Shown here in pieces: positions 8,227-18,498 of a DNA stretch of 64,000 bases. A program made the position numbers and the translations under genes. The stretch covers positions 229,387 to 293,386 of the forward strand of contig NZ_JBHTBN010000004.1 in assembly GCF_042664795.1 (NCBI RefSeq), in the 5' to 3' direction. A model generated the notes under the pieces. It saw nothing but the letters and a program-made list of their open reading frames with translations. It was not told the DNA's origin and did no database searches. Each line of letters opens with the position of its first letter. Positions within the stretch are counted from its first letter, which is position 1. The stretch is from Jejudonia soesokkakensis. GTDB taxonomy: Bacteria > Bacteroidota > Bacteroidia > Flavobacteriales > Flavobacteriaceae.

Positions 8227-10971
8227 ATGGCTGAAGTAAAAACAATGAGGCTTAACAAAGTATTACGTGAATTTAATATTTCACTAGATCGTGCCGTGGA
8301 ATTTTTAAGTTCCAAAGGGTTCGAAATAGAGGCACGTCCTACTACTAAGATCTCGGGTGAAGAATACCAGGCGCTTTTCGATGAATTTGAAACTGACAAA
8401 GAGAAGAAGGTTACATCCAAAGAAGTTGGAGAAGAAAAGCGAAAAGAGAAGGAGGAACTTCGCCTTGAAAGAGAGCGTGAAATTGAAGAAAAACAGCAAA
8501 GAGCTGCTCCTAAAGTTATTAAAGCTGAAGCTAAACTTGATGGTCCTAGACAAGTAGGTAAGATTGACCTCGATTCAAAAAAACCTGCGAAAGAGCCTAA
8601 AGTGGAGGAGAAGCCTGCTGAAAAAGCTAAGGAAGCCCCTAAAAAAGAGACTCCTAAAAAAGAAACGGAAACGAAAACAGTTGTTGAAAAGACTGAAGCT
8701 TCCGAAGAAAAGCCGAAAGAAACGGCTCCAAAAGAGGCTCCTAAAAAGGAAGAAAAAGCTCCAGAAGTAAAAGCTTCCGAAGAAAAAATAGCCAAAGAAA
8801 CTACAGAGGCAACTTCAGACAATGAAGTTGTTGAAACCAATTATAAAAAACTGGACGGACCTAATTTTACAGGTCAGAAGATCGATCTTTCTAAATTTAA
8901 AAAGCCAGAAAAGAAAAAAACCGAAAAGAAAGATGACGATAAAAAGAAAAGTCGTCGTCGTCGCATTAGTAAAGAGGCGCCAAACAGAAGTTCTGGAAGT
9001 CGAGACAACAGAGGAGGTGGAAATCGTGGAGGAAGAGGACGATCTAATGTCCCTAAAGAAGAGCCTAGCGAAGAGGAAGTACAAAAGCAAGTACGTGAAA
9101 CTTTAGAAAAGCTACAAGGAAAATCTTCTAAAGGAAAAGGTGCTAAATACCGTAGAGAAAAACGTGATAGCCACCGTCAAAAAACAGAGGACGAAGCAGC
9201 AGTACAAGATGCACAAAGCAAGATCCTAAAAGTTACTGAGTTTGTCACAGTTAGTGAAGTTGCTACCATGATGGATGTGCCTGTTACCAAAATTATTTCG
9301 GCATGTATGTCACTTGGAATGATGGTAACGATGAACCAGCGTCTGGATGCCGAAACACTTTCGATTGTTGCAGACGAATTTGGATATGAAGTTGAGTTTA
9401 TCACTGCAGATATTGGTGAGTCTATTCAGGTTGAGGAAGATGCTCCAGAAGATCTGGTAGAACGCGCTCCTATTGTTACAGTAATGGGTCACGTAGATCA
9501 CGGTAAGACCTCTTTACTCGATTATATTCGAGAAGAAAATGTAATTGCAGGAGAATCTGGAGGGATTACACAGCACATTGGTGCGTATGGAGTGACGCTT
9601 CAGAGTGGCCAAAAAATAGCATTCCTTGATACACCAGGTCACGAAGCTTTTACGGCGATGCGTGCTCGTGGGGCTCAGGTAACAGATTTAGCAATTATTG
9701 TAGTGGCAGCAGATGATGATATCATGCCACAGACAAAGGAGGCAATATCGCATGCACAGGCTGCAGGTGTTCCTATTGTTTTTGCAATTAATAAAATAGA
9801 TAAGCCTACGGCAAATCCTGAAAAGATTAAAGAAGGTTTAGCACAAATGAACTTGCTTGTTGAAGACTGGGGAGGAAAAATTCAGTCACATGATATTTCA
9901 GCAAAAACCGGTGAGGGTGTAAAAGAATTACTTGAAAAAGTGTTGTTAGAAGCCGAATTATTAGAGTTGAAAGCAAATCCAGACAAATCTGCCACAGGTA
10001 CAGTTGTTGAAGCTTTCTTGGATAAAGGGCGTGGATATGTTTCTACGATTCTTGTTCAGGGTGGAACGCTAGAAGTTGGAGATTATGTATTGGCGGGTCA
10101 GCATAGCGGAAAAGTAAAAGCAATGCATGACGAGCGAGGGAAGAAAATTAAAAAGGCAGGGCCTTCTACACCAGTTTCAATTTTAGGTTTAGATGGTGCG
10201 CCGCAAGCGGGAGACAAATTTAATGTCTTTGAAGATGAGCGTGAAGCAAAAGATATTGCTGGACGTCGTACACAATTACAACGTGAGCAATCTGTTAGAA
10301 CACAACGTCATATTACATTAGATGAAATTGGTCGTCGAATTGCGCTGGGTGACTTTAAGGAATTAAACATTATCCTAAAAGGAGATGTGGATGGATCTGT
10401 TGAAGCTTTAACAGACAGTTTCCAAAAATTATCTACGGAAGAAATTCAGGTAAATATTATTCATAAAGCTGTAGGACCTATTACTGAAAGTGACGTGTTA
10501 TTAGCGTCAGCATCAGATGCGATTGTCATCGGATTTAACGTGCGTCCAATGGGTAATGCCCGTCAGATTGCAGATAAAGAAGAAATCGACATCCGTACGT
10601 ATTCTATTATATATGATGCGATCAATGATCTCAAAGATGCCATGGAAGGAATGTTATCTCCAGAAATGAAAGAAGAGATCACAGGTACTGCAGAAATTAG
10701 AGAAACCTTTAAGATTTCTAAAGTTGGAACCATCGCAGGTTGTATGGTCTTAACTGGTAAGATTATTCGCAATGCTGGGATCAGGTTGATACGTGAAGGC
10801 GTAGTTGTATATACTGGAGAATTAGAAAGTTTAAAACGTTTTAAAGACGATGTGAAAGAAGTAGCTAAAGGCTATGACTGTGGTATTCAAATCAAAAATT
10901 ACAATGATATAAATGAAGGAGATATTATTGAATCCTTCCAGGAAGTAGCTGTCAAGAAAAAGTTGAAGTAA
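8227..10971 (+). CDS. infB: Translation initiation factor IF-2
   Basis: A 914-residue GTPase that brings initiator tRNA to the 30S subunit. It begins with an IF2N helical domain (about 1-55). A long Lys/Glu/Pro/Ala-rich linker (about 60-310) with an Arg/Gly-rich patch follows, then a second IF2N domain. The G domain has P-loop [18 protein letters not shown] and NKID, and domains II-IV run to the end. The biased linker creates long spurious open frames on both strands. The gap to nusA is 51 bp with no terminator, so it is part of the rimP-nusA-infB operon. A strong palindromic terminator follows at 11005. Confidence 0.98.
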   Translation: MAEVKTMRLNKVLREFNISLDRAVEFLSSKGFEIEARPTTKISGEEYQALFDEFETDKEKKVTSKEVGEEKRKEKEELRLEREREIEEKQQRAAPKVIKAEAKLDGPRQVGKIDLDSKKPAKEPKVEEKPAEKAKEAPKKETPKKETETKTVVEKTEASEEKPKETAPKEAPKKEEKAPEVKASEEKIAKETTEATSDNEVVETNYKKLDGPNFTGQKIDLSKFKKPEKKKTEKKDDDKKKSRRRRISKEAPNRSSGSRDNRGGGNRGGRGRSNVPKEEPSEEEVQKQVRETLEKLQGKSSKGKGAKYRREKRDSHRQKTEDEAAVQDAQSKILKVTEFVTVSEVATMMDVPVTKIISACMSLGMMVTMNQRLDAETLSIVADEFGYEVEFITADIGESIQVEEDAPEDLVERAPIVTVMGHVDHGKTSLLDYIREENVIAGESGGITQHIGAYGVTLQSGQKIAFLDTPGHEAFTAMRARGAQVTDLAIIVVAADDDIMPQTKEAISHAQAAGVPIVFAINKIDKPTANPEKIKEGLAQMNLLVEDWGGKIQSHDISAKTGEGVKELLEKVLLEAELLELKANPDKSATGTVVEAFLDKGRGYVSTILVQGGTLEVGDYVLAGQHSGKVKAMHDERGKKIKKAGPSTPVSILGLDGAPQAGDKFNVFEDEREAKDIAGRRTQLQREQSVRTQRHITLDEIGRRIALGDFKELNIILKGDVDGSVEALTDSFQKLSTEEIQVNIIHKAVGPITESDVLLASASDAIVIGFNVRPMGNARQIADKEEIDIRTYSIIYDAINDLKDAMEGMLSPEMKEEITGTAEIRETFKISKVGTIAGCMVLTGKIIRNAGIRLIREGVVVYTGELESLKRFKDDVKEVAKGYDCGIQIKNYNDINEGDIIESFQEVAVKKKLK

Positions 10972-11004
10972 CCGTAGACAGTATTTAGTCACAATATGCA
11001 ATAA

Positions 11005-11038
11005 AAAAGCTCCAATTTTAATTAAAATTGGAGCTTTT
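11005..11038. terminator. Bidirectional intrinsic terminator between infB and the SPOR gene
   Basis: A near-perfect 34-bp palindrome, with AAAAGCTCCAATTTT on the left and AAAATTGGAGCTTTT on the right, giving T-runs on both strands. It sits between the convergent infB (stop 10971) and the - strand gene ending at 11065 and can serve both. Confidence 0.85.
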
Positions 11039-11064
11039 ACTATTTTTAACCATTATCTATTTCT

Positions 11065-11457
11065 CTACTTATTAGGTTTTAAAATAAATGCGGAGGAAAA
11101 GTTTCTTTTAATTTCCATAAGGGCTCGGTCTGCTTCCAATCTCGAGTTAAAATTTCCCGCCCAAACTTTATAATTAGGTGTTTCATATTCAATAGAAGCT
11201 GGCCAGGAACCATAGATGCCACGATATTTTCTAATAACAGCGTTGGCGCCATTAAGATTGTCATAATATCCTAATTGAATGGTATAACCGTCTGAAAGTT
11301 TATTGTCTTTTTCTAGGTCCTTTTTGATTTCCAGTAATTGGGGAATTTTAGAATTCTGATTTATAGTTACAGTTCCTTGTTGAGCACTTGCATTTTCAGA
11401 AAAGAAAAGCACTAAAAAACTGAAAATTAAGAGTTTGCTTAAATTCGAATAAGACAT
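11065..11457 (-). CDS. Secreted SPOR-domain protein
   Basis: A 130-residue protein with a cleavable signal peptide (about 1-25, ending ASAQ). The C-terminal domain of ~75 residues starting at YTIQLGYYDN matches the SPOR fold: the first strand is YTIQLG, the middle has YETPNYKVWAGNF, and helix RLEADRALMEIKR precedes AFILKP. SPOR domains bind denuded peptidoglycan at division or remodelling sites. It is a single-gene unit between two divergent or convergent neighbours, with a probable promoter at 11476-11510. Confidence 0.85.
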   Translation of the reverse strand: MSYSNLSKLLIFSFLVLFFSENASAQQGTVTINQNSKIPQLLEIKKDLEKDNKLSDGYTIQLGYYDNLNGANAVIRKYRGIYGSWPASIEYETPNYKVWAGNFNSRLEADRALMEIKRNFSSAFILKPNK

Positions 11458-11475
11458 AGGATGTTATTTTTGATA

Positions 11476-11510
11476 CAAATGTAAATCTATTAAACTTTAA
11501 TCAGGCCAAA
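11476..11510 (-). promoter_or_regulatory. Promoter of the SPOR-domain gene
   Basis: Read on the - strand, TACATTTG (11476-11483) matches TAnnTTTG and TTTG (11507-11510) lies 23 bp upstream as the -33 box. This gives a short leader of about 12 nt before the ATG at 11457. Confidence 0.55.
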
Positions 11511-11581
11511 TTTATTATTTAGAATAATTATAAATTAACGATTAACACTTTATTAGCATTTCTAAAATGGACTTAATAACG

Positions 11582-11589
11582 TACTTTTG
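11582..11589 (+). promoter_or_regulatory. -7 element upstream of the act-cox operon
   Basis: TACTTTTG matches TAnnTTTG. No clear -33 TTG is visible. Transcription from here would give a leader of about 88 nt before the actA ATG at 11681. The divergent SPOR promoter lies ~100 bp away. Confidence 0.45.
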
Positions 11590-11680
11590 TGCCGTTATTT
11601 ATGGCATGTAAATAGCAGTTATTTTACAAAATGAAGTAACCAATTATGTGCCAAACTATTGCCAATAATTAACTATTAGT

Positions 11681-13027
11681 ATGCAAAAGGTGAAGTTTAC
11701 AAATCTATCCTCAATAGTATCATTCTTACTGTTGGCAGTTCTGCTAACTTGTACAAACAATATTTTAGCACAAGAACAAGCGACTTCAGATGCTCAAAAT
11801 GTAACTGAAGAAGCAGCTGCTGAAACTCCTGCTGCGGAAGGTGTTGGTGATGCTGCTGCTGGAAAAGCACTGTTTAATGCCAACTGTGCTGCTTGTCATA
11901 AGTTGTATAAAAAAGCAACTGGCCCGGCTCTTTTTGGAGTTTCTCAAAAATATGATCGTAACTGGTTGTATCAATGGATCACTAATAGTCAAGAGCTAAT
12001 AGCTAGTGGCGACGCGCAGGCTGTAGCCATATTTGAAGAATACAACAAGTCTGTCATGACCGCCTTCCCAGGCTTATCAACAACAGATATTGATAATATA
12101 TTAGCCTATACAGATACTGAAAAAACAGTAACTCCTATCGATCCAAATATTGGCGGAGGCGGTGGAGAAAACGTTGGAGGCATTTCCACAGGATTGGTGT
12201 TGGGAGGATTGGCACTTGTGTTAGGGCTGCTTATCATTATGTTGTTCTTGGTAACAAACACCTTGAAGAAAATTGCTTCAGCCAATGGTGTTGTTTATGA
12301 AGAAAAAGCAAAGCGTACTCCTATTTGGAAAGCGTTCGTAGAGAATCAATTCATGGTATTTGTTTCAGCTATCTTTTTATTATTGGCTTCAGCATATTTC
12401 ATGTATGGTTATTTTATGCAGGTAGGGGTAGACCAAGGATATGCGCCAGTACAGCCTATTCACTACTCACACAGAATACATGCTGGATTAAATGAAATTG
12501 ACTGTAAGTACTGCCATTCTTCGGCAAGAAAAAGCAAGCACTCTGGAATTCCTTCTTTGAATGTTTGTATGAACTGTCATAAAAATATTGCTGCGGTGAG
12601 CGATGACACTCAGGCAGAAGGTTTAAATGAGTATGGAGTTGACTACAACAAGGAAATTCAGAAGTTGTACAAAGCTGCAGGATGGGATGAAGCGACACAA
12701 TCTTACACGGGAGAAACAGAGCCTGTAAAGTGGGTGCGTATTCATAACCTTCCAGATTTTGCGTATTTCAATCACTCACAACACGTTACTGTCGCTGGAG
12801 TTGATTGTCAGAAATGTCACGGTCCTGTAGAGGAAATGGAGATCTTGGAGCAGTATTCACCGTTGACAATGGGTTGGTGTATCAATTGCCACAGAGAAAC
12901 AAATGTGAATGTAGCTGGAAATGAATATTACGAAGAAATTCATGAGCAGTTATCAAAGAAGTATGGCGTAGACCAATTAACCGTTGCACAAATGGGCGGA
13001 TTAGAATGTGGTAAGTGCCACTATTAA
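11681..13027 (+). CDS. actA: Alternative complex III subunit ActA, multiheme cytochrome c
   Basis: A 448-residue subunit of the quinol:cytochrome c/oxidase oxidoreductase. A signal peptide is followed by a class I cytochrome c domain (CAACH at 69-73, with a candidate axial Met in VMTAFPG). Two membrane helices around residues 165-250 (GLVLGGLALVLGLLIIM; FVSAIFLLLASAYF) come next, then a C-terminal multiheme domain with CKYCH, CMNCH, CQKCH (376), CINCH (400) and CGKCH (443). The total is six CxxCH motifs. It is the first gene of actABCDEF-coxBA. In this complex ActA passes electrons along its heme wire on the periplasmic side. Confidence 0.93.
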   Translation: MQKVKFTNLSSIVSFLLLAVLLTCTNNILAQEQATSDAQNVTEEAAAETPAAEGVGDAAAGKALFNANCAACHKLYKKATGPALFGVSQKYDRNWLYQWITNSQELIASGDAQAVAIFEEYNKSVMTAFPGLSTTDIDNILAYTDTEKTVTPIDPNIGGGGGENVGGISTGLVLGGLALVLGLLIIMLFLVTNTLKKIASANGVVYEEKAKRTPIWKAFVENQFMVFVSAIFLLLASAYFMYGYFMQVGVDQGYAPVQPIHYSHRIHAGLNEIDCKYCHSSARKSKHSGIPSLNVCMNCHKNIAAVSDDTQAEGLNEYGVDYNKEIQKLYKAAGWDEATQSYTGETEPVKWVRIHNLPDFAYFNHSQHVTVAGVDCQKCHGPVEEMEILEQYSPLTMGWCINCHRETNVNVAGNEYYEEIHEQLSKKYGVDQLTVAQMGGLECGKCHY

Positions 13028-13093
13028 AAGAAAATTTTAATTTTCCTGTTGATCCAGGAAAAAGATATTATAAAGATAACAAGTAAGAATACT

Positions 13094-16000
13094 ATGGCAT
13101 CAAACAAGAAATACTGGAAAAGTGTTGAGCAGCTGGATGAAAACAGCGCGATTGTTGAGGCGCTGCAACAGAATGAGTTTGTAGAGTCGATTCCTACAGA
13201 CGATTTTCTTGGTAACAAGGAAGCGCTGGAGACTTCTTCAACGACACGTCGTGATTTCTTAAAATACGTTGGTTTCACTACGGCGGCAGCGTCTATAGCT
13301 GCTTGTGAAGGCCCCGTAATTAAATCCATACCCTATGTAGTTGCTCCAGATCAAATAGTTCCTGGAGTTGCTAACTACTACGCTTCTGCTATTGCAGACG
13401 GTAATGATTTTGCAAATATCTTAGTAAAAACACGTGAAGGTCGCCCTATCAAAATAGAGCGCAATGACCGTGCAGATAGTGGTGGTGTAAATGCACGTGT
13501 GCATGCATCTGTCCTATCTTTATATGACAACAACAGATTAAAGTCGCCTTTAATTGATGGGAAGCAAGCTAGCTGGGATGAGTTAAACACTCAAGTGGCG
13601 CAGAAGATGAATGAAATGGCAGGACAGGAAATAGTGTTGTTAACACAAACATTTGCCAGTCCGTCAGCTTCAAAACTAATTAAAGAATTTACTACAAAAT
13701 ATCCGAATGTAAAGCATGTAATCTATGATACGGTTTCTGCTTCGGAAGCATTAGACGCATTTGAGTCTAAATTTGGAACAAGAGCATTACCAGATTACGA
13801 TTTTTCTAAAGCTGAAGTAATTGTTTCGGTAGGTGCAGATTTCTTAGGGGATTGGCAAGGAGGAGGCTATGATGCTTCGTATGCAAAAAGCCGAGTACCT
13901 ACAAAAGACGGTAAAATGTCTCGCCACATACAGTTTGAAGCTAATATGACCCTAAGTGGTGCTGCGGCAGACAAACGTGTTCCTGTAAAACCTAGCGATC
14001 AAGTAAAAGTTTTAAACGCATTATTAGGTGGAAGCACCTCTGGACTTTCAGATAAAGTAGCCGAAGCTGTTGCAAAAGCAAAAGCGCAATTGAATGGTGC
14101 AGGAAGTCGCGGAGTACTGGTAACAAATATTCCAGATGCTGCCCTTCAGAAAAGAGTATTAGATTTCAACGCTTCAAGTGTTGTTATGGATGCTGAAAAA
14201 CCTATCATGAAGCGTAAAGGAAACACGAGAGATGTCCTTGCAGCAATGAACGGTGTAGTTTCAGGAACCACAAAAGGAATGATTACGATTGGAGTAGATC
14301 CTGTATATGCATTTCCAGGAACAGAATTTGCTGAAGCGTATAAAAACTTAGATTTTTCATTAGCATTTGCAATGAAGCCTACGGCGACTGCAAACGCTTC
14401 AAAACTAGTAGCAGCTACGCCTCACTTCTTAGAATCTTGGGGAGATGCTCAAATGAAAAAGGGCACTTTCAGCTTAATGCAACCTACTATCAGACCCTTG
14501 TTTGACACTAAGCAATTTCAGGATTGTTTGTTACAATGGATTGGGAAAGCAGATCAAACGTATTACGATTATATTAAAGAAACATGGGCGCCTGTCTTAG
14601 GTGGAAGCTCATGGAATGATGCTTTAGAAGCAGGAGTGTATGTTTCAGATGCTTCTGTAGAGAATGAAGTAACTCCTTCAGAAGGAACTGTTACAATTGA
14701 AGAATCAACTTCCAATGCTGCCATGGCTTTTGCTAGTCAGGATAACGGCGGAATGGAACTTACCTTATATACGAAAGCAAGTATAGGAGATGGACAGCAA
14801 GCTGGTAACCCTTGGTTGCAGGAAATGCCAGATCCTATTACACGTGCTGCTTGGGATAACTATCTTACTGTTTCGAAAGCAGATGCAGAAGCAATGGGCT
14901 TTGAAAACTACAATGTAGCAAACGGAGCACTGAATGGAAGTTATGCGAATATAAAAGTAGGTGAAACTACTCTTGAAAATGTACCTGTGATCATTCAGCC
15001 AGGGCAGGCGAAAGGATCTGTTGGATTGGCATTTGGATACGGAGTAAAGGATGGTGTTCAGGAAGAAATGATGACTGGAGTAAATGCTTACAAGGTTTAT
15101 GAGAATTTCTCTTCTGTCCAAAATGTTAGTATTGAAAAAGCAGGAGGTGTTCATGAATTTGCATGTACTCAGCTTCAAAATACAATGATGGGTCGTGAGA
15201 TAATCAAAGAAACGACCTTAGAGATTTTTAGTACTAAAGATGTAAAAGAATGGAATCCAGTACCAATGGTTTCCAAAGATCACGAAGAAATTCCTGTGAC
15301 TTCGCCAGATGCCGATTTATGGACTTCGTTCGATCGTTCTGTAGGACATCACTTTAACTTATCAATTGACTTAAATGCCTGTACCGGTTGTGGTGCTTGT
15401 GTGATTGCTTGTCATGCAGAGAATAATGTTCCTGTGGTAGGTAAAGAAGAAGTTAGAAAGAGTAGAAATATGCACTGGTTGCGTATTGACAGATATTATT
15501 CTTCGGAAGAGAGCTTTGATGCAGACCTTCAGAAGAAAGAAAACATTAGTGGGTTAAGTGAAAGCTTAACCGGTTTTGGAGAATTAGAAGATCCTTCTGA
15601 AAATCCACAGGTTGCCTTTCAACCCGTAATGTGTCAGCACTGTAATCACGCTCCATGTGAAACGGTTTGCCCTGTGGCAGCAACATCTCATGGTCGTCAG
15701 GGTCAAAACCAGATGGCATATAACCGTTGTGTAGGAACAAGATATTGTGCAAACAACTGTCCTTACAAGGTGCGTCGTTTTAACTGGTTCTTGTATGCAG
15801 AAAATGATGAGTTTGATTACCACATGAATAACGATCTAGGTCGTATGGTCATCAATCCGGATGTGAATGTGCGTTCGAGAGGAGTTATGGAAAAGTGTTC
15901 TATGTGTATTCAGAAAACACAATTGACCATTCTAGAGGCAAAACGAGACGGTCGTAAGATCAAGGATGGTGAATTCCAAACGGCTTGTTCATCTGCCTGT

Positions 16001-16156
16001 GATAAAGGAGCTATGAAATTTGGAGATATTAATGACCATGACAGCAAGGTATATGCAGATAAGAATGATAATAGAATGTATCACTTACTAGAAGCGGTAG
16101 GTACAGAGCCCAATGTGGTGTACTTGACGAAAGTGAGAAATACAAACGAAGTATAA
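13094..16156 (+). CDS. actB: Alternative complex III subunit ActB, molybdopterin-like/iron-sulfur protein
   Basis: About 1020 residues. The start is taken as the ATG at 13094 (MASNKKYWKS), not the in-frame TTG 45 bp upstream. A twin-arginine signal TTRRDFLKYVGF ends in a lipobox-like AAC, so it is probably Tat-exported and lipid-anchored. The first ~650 residues resemble a molybdopterin oxidoreductase fold; in studied ACIII complexes this domain lacks the Mo cofactor. The C-terminal part is a DmsB/HybA-like ferredoxin domain with CTGCGACVIAC, CQHCNHAPCETVC, CVGTRYCANNC and CSMCI...CSSAC, enough for four clusters. It sits between actA and actC in the operon. Confidence 0.94.
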   Translation: MASNKKYWKSVEQLDENSAIVEALQQNEFVESIPTDDFLGNKEALETSSTTRRDFLKYVGFTTAAASIAACEGPVIKSIPYVVAPDQIVPGVANYYASAIADGNDFANILVKTREGRPIKIERNDRADSGGVNARVHASVLSLYDNNRLKSPLIDGKQASWDELNTQVAQKMNEMAGQEIVLLTQTFASPSASKLIKEFTTKYPNVKHVIYDTVSASEALDAFESKFGTRALPDYDFSKAEVIVSVGADFLGDWQGGGYDASYAKSRVPTKDGKMSRHIQFEANMTLSGAAADKRVPVKPSDQVKVLNALLGGSTSGLSDKVAEAVAKAKAQLNGAGSRGVLVTNIPDAALQKRVLDFNASSVVMDAEKPIMKRKGNTRDVLAAMNGVVSGTTKGMITIGVDPVYAFPGTEFAEAYKNLDFSLAFAMKPTATANASKLVAATPHFLESWGDAQMKKGTFSLMQPTIRPLFDTKQFQDCLLQWIGKADQTYYDYIKETWAPVLGGSSWNDALEAGVYVSDASVENEVTPSEGTVTIEESTSNAAMAFASQDNGGMELTLYTKASIGDGQQAGNPWLQEMPDPITRAAWDNYLTVSKADAEAMGFENYNVANGALNGSYANIKVGETTLENVPVIIQPGQAKGSVGLAFGYGVKDGVQEEMMTGVNAYKVYENFSSVQNVSIEKAGGVHEFACTQLQNTMMGREIIKETTLEIFSTKDVKEWNPVPMVSKDHEEIPVTSPDADLWTSFDRSVGHHFNLSIDLNACTGCGACVIACHAENNVPVVGKEEVRKSRNMHWLRIDRYYSSEESFDADLQKKENISGLSESLTGFGELEDPSENPQVAFQPVMCQHCNHAPCETVCPVAATSHGRQGQNQMAYNRCVGTRYCANNCPYKVRRFNWFLYAENDEFDYHMNNDLGRMVINPDVNVRSRGVMEKCSMCIQKTQLTILEAKRDGRKIKDGEFQTACSSACDKGAMKFGDINDHDSKVYADKNDNRMYHLLEAVGTEPNVVYLTKVRNTNEV

Positions 16157-16183
16157 ACTAACTAAGAAATAGTATATAAAGAT

Positions 16184-17959
16184 ATGGCGTCGCATTACGA
16201 AGCACCTATTAGAAGACCCTTAGTTACCGGAGATAAATCCTATCACGATGTAACAGTCGATGTGGCTGCTCCTGTGGAAGGAAAAGCAAACAAATCCTGG
16301 TGGATTGTTTTTGGAATTTCCTTGGTTGCCTTTTTATGGGGAATTGGTTGTATAATTTACACCATTTCTACTGGAATTGGAGTTTGGGGATTAAATCCAA
16401 CGGTAGGTTGGGCATGGGATATTACAAACTTTGTATGGTGGGTAGGAATTGGTCACGCAGGAACATTGATTTCGGCAGTACTATTGTTATTCCGTCAAAA
16501 ATGGAGAATGGCGATTAACCGTTCGGCAGAGGCGATGACTATCTTCTCTGTAATCCAGGCAGGTTTGTTCCCAATCATTCACATGGGTCGCCCATGGTTA
16601 GCGTATTGGGTATTACCAATTCCTAATCAGTTTGGTTCTTTGTGGGTCAACTTTAACTCACCCCTTCTTTGGGACGTATTTGCGATTTCAACCTATCTTT
16701 CGGTTTCCTTAGTATTCTGGTGGACTGGATTGCTACCTGATTTTGCGATGATACGTGACAGAGCCATTACTCCTTTTACGAAGAGAGTGTATAGTATTTT
16801 GTCTTTTGGATGGTCTGGACGTGCTAAGGACTGGCAACGTTTTGAAGAAGTTTCATTAGTATTAGCTGGTTTAGCAACACCTTTAGTACTTTCGGTACAT
16901 ACAATTGTATCGTTTGACTTTGCTACGTCGGTAATTCCTGGTTGGCATACTACAATCTTCCCTCCGTACTTTGTTGCGGGTGCAATCTTCTCTGGATTTG
17001 CCATGGTAAATACGCTTCTTATTATTATGAGGAAGGTGTCTAATCTTGAAGACTACATTACGATACAACACATCGAATTGATGAACATTGTAATAATGAT
17101 TACAGGTTCGATTGTAGGGGTGGCTTATATCACGGAATTATTTATCGCATGGTATTCTGGAGTGGAATATGAACAATATGCATTCTTAAATAGAGCAACA
17201 GGACCATACTGGTGGGCATATTGGGCAATGATGACATGTAACGTATTCTCGCCACAGTTTATGTGGTTCCCAAAATTGAGAAGAAGTATTATGTTCTCTT
17301 TCTTTATTTCAATCGTAGTAAATATTGGAATGTGGTTTGAGCGTTTTGTAATTATTGTGACTTCATTGCACCGTGATTATCTTCCATCTTCGTGGACGAT
17401 GTTCTCACCAACTTTTGTTGATATTGGAATTTTTATAGGAACCATTGGATTCTTTTTCGTATTATTTTTATTGTATGCAAGAACTTTCCCTGTCATTGCA
17501 CAGGCAGAAGTAAAATCTATTCTGAAAGGTTCAGGTAGTTATTATAAAAAATTAAGAGCTGAAAAAGGAGATGATGTAAAACATTACAGTCCTGTAGTAA
17601 GAGAGCCTGCTGGAAATTCTCAGCATGTAGATGATACAACTCCAGATCACCACAATCCGTCAGTAAATGCAGATGCATTGGTTACGTCTGAAGCTCAGAA
17701 GGATCAGTTAGATTCAATGTTAAGTAGATTGGGAACTTTCAATCCAGCTACACAAACAGCAGACGATCTTAAAAAGATTAGTGGCGTAGGTCCGGTGATG
17801 GAAGGAAAATTACATCAATTAGGATTGTATACATTTGACCAAATAAGTAAGATGGAAGATAGGGATTACGATCTTCTTGACGAAATTATAGGCGAGTTCC
17901 CTGGGAGAGCAAAACGTGACGACTGGGCAGGACAAGCAGAAAAACTTAAAAATAATTAA
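16184..17959 (+). CDS. actC: Alternative complex III subunit ActC (NrfD-like quinol-binding) with C-terminal HhH domain
   Basis: A 591-residue polytopic membrane protein of the NrfD/PsrC family with about ten helices over residues 40-440. In ACIII this subunit forms the quinol site and contacts ActB. Typical stretches include WWVGIGHAGTLISAVLL, HMGRPWLAYW and the helix pair near WMTCNVFSPQFMWF-like sequence. After the last helix there is a ~80-residue hydrophilic linker, then residues 527-591 (DDLKKISGVGPVMEGKL, LYTFDQI, GRAKRDDWAGQA). This last region looks like the helix-hairpin-helix module also found at the C terminus of many NuoE proteins. The extension makes the protein longer than the usual ~460-490 residues. 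Confidence 0.92.
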   Translation: MASHYEAPIRRPLVTGDKSYHDVTVDVAAPVEGKANKSWWIVFGISLVAFLWGIGCIIYTISTGIGVWGLNPTVGWAWDITNFVWWVGIGHAGTLISAVLLLFRQKWRMAINRSAEAMTIFSVIQAGLFPIIHMGRPWLAYWVLPIPNQFGSLWVNFNSPLLWDVFAISTYLSVSLVFWWTGLLPDFAMIRDRAITPFTKRVYSILSFGWSGRAKDWQRFEEVSLVLAGLATPLVLSVHTIVSFDFATSVIPGWHTTIFPPYFVAGAIFSGFAMVNTLLIIMRKVSNLEDYITIQHIELMNIVIMITGSIVGVAYITELFIAWYSGVEYEQYAFLNRATGPYWWAYWAMMTCNVFSPQFMWFPKLRRSIMFSFFISIVVNIGMWFERFVIIVTSLHRDYLPSSWTMFSPTFVDIGIFIGTIGFFFVLFLLYARTFPVIAQAEVKSILKGSGSYYKKLRAEKGDDVKHYSPVVREPAGNSQHVDDTTPDHHNPSVNADALVTSEAQKDQLDSMLSRLGTFNPATQTADDLKKISGVGPVMEGKLHQLGLYTFDQISKMEDRDYDLLDEIIGEFPGRAKRDDWAGQAEKLKNN

Positions 17960-17960
17960 T

Positions 17961-18497
17961 ATGGCATCTAAAGTTGTTCACGCTATATATACAGATGACG
18001 ACATCTTAATGCAGGCTGTTAAACAGGTGCGTGCAGAGCGTTATCATATTGAAGAGGTGTATACTCCTTTTCCTGTTCACGGACTGGATAAGGTAATGGG
18101 ACTTGCGCCTACGCGTATTGCAATTACCTCATTTATGTATGGGTTGGTAGGGTTGTCTGTAGCCATCGTTATGATGAATTTTATCATGATTAAAGATTGG
18201 CCTCAAAATATTGGTGGGAAGCCAAGTTTTAGCTATATCGAAAACATGCCGGCTTTTGTACCTATTATGTTCGAATTAACGGTATTTTTTGCTGCTCATT
18301 TAATGGTTATTACTTTTTATATGCGCAGTAAATTATGGCCTTTTAAAAAAGCTGAAAACCCAGATGTAAGAACGACAGATGATCATTTTTTGATGGCTGT
18401 AGATGCAGGAAATCATGATGTCGAAAAATTGACACAATTTTTATATGATACAGGGGCGCTGGAAATTAGTTTAATTGATACTGAAGATCACCATTAA
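17961..18497 (+). CDS. actD: Alternative complex III subunit ActD (DUF3341)
   Basis: About 178 residues. The start is set at the ATG 17961 (MASKVVHAIYTDDD), 1 bp after the actC stop; the longer frame from 17916 would overlap actC. It has a cytoplasmic N-terminal domain (VRAERYHIEEVYTPFPVHGLD is a hallmark of DUF3341) and two membrane helices (about 55-80 and 100-130). ActD packs beside ActC and ActF in the complex and carries no cofactor. Its stop lies 1 bp before the actE ATG. Confidence 0.92.
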   Translation: MASKVVHAIYTDDDILMQAVKQVRAERYHIEEVYTPFPVHGLDKVMGLAPTRIAITSFMYGLVGLSVAIVMMNFIMIKDWPQNIGGKPSFSYIENMPAFVPIMFELTVFFAAHLMVITFYMRSKLWPFKKAENPDVRTTDDHFLMAVDAGNHDVEKLTQFLYDTGALEISLIDTEDHH

Positions 18498-18498
18498 T

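Noticed and set aside
8184..8840. A 218-residue open frame on the - strand opposite infB
   Set aside because: Its Ser/Phe/Leu/Ala-rich translation is the shadow of the Lys/Glu/Ala-rich linker of IF-2. No motif, no promoter, and it overlaps the start of a certain gene.
8357..9106. Several open frames of 66-94 residues overlapping infB on both strands
   Set aside because: Extremely Lys/Leu/Arg-biased or Phe/Ser-biased products that arise from the same repetitive linker codons.
13049..13093. Longer actB starting at the TTG at 13049
   Set aside because: The extra 15 residues (MIQEKDIIKITSKNT) are unlike the family N terminus; the ATG at 13094 gives MASNKKYWKS and keeps the Tat signal at normal distance.
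14765..15178. A 137-residue - strand open frame inside actB
   Set aside because: Antisense to a well-supported conserved gene, with no recognisable domain or start signals.
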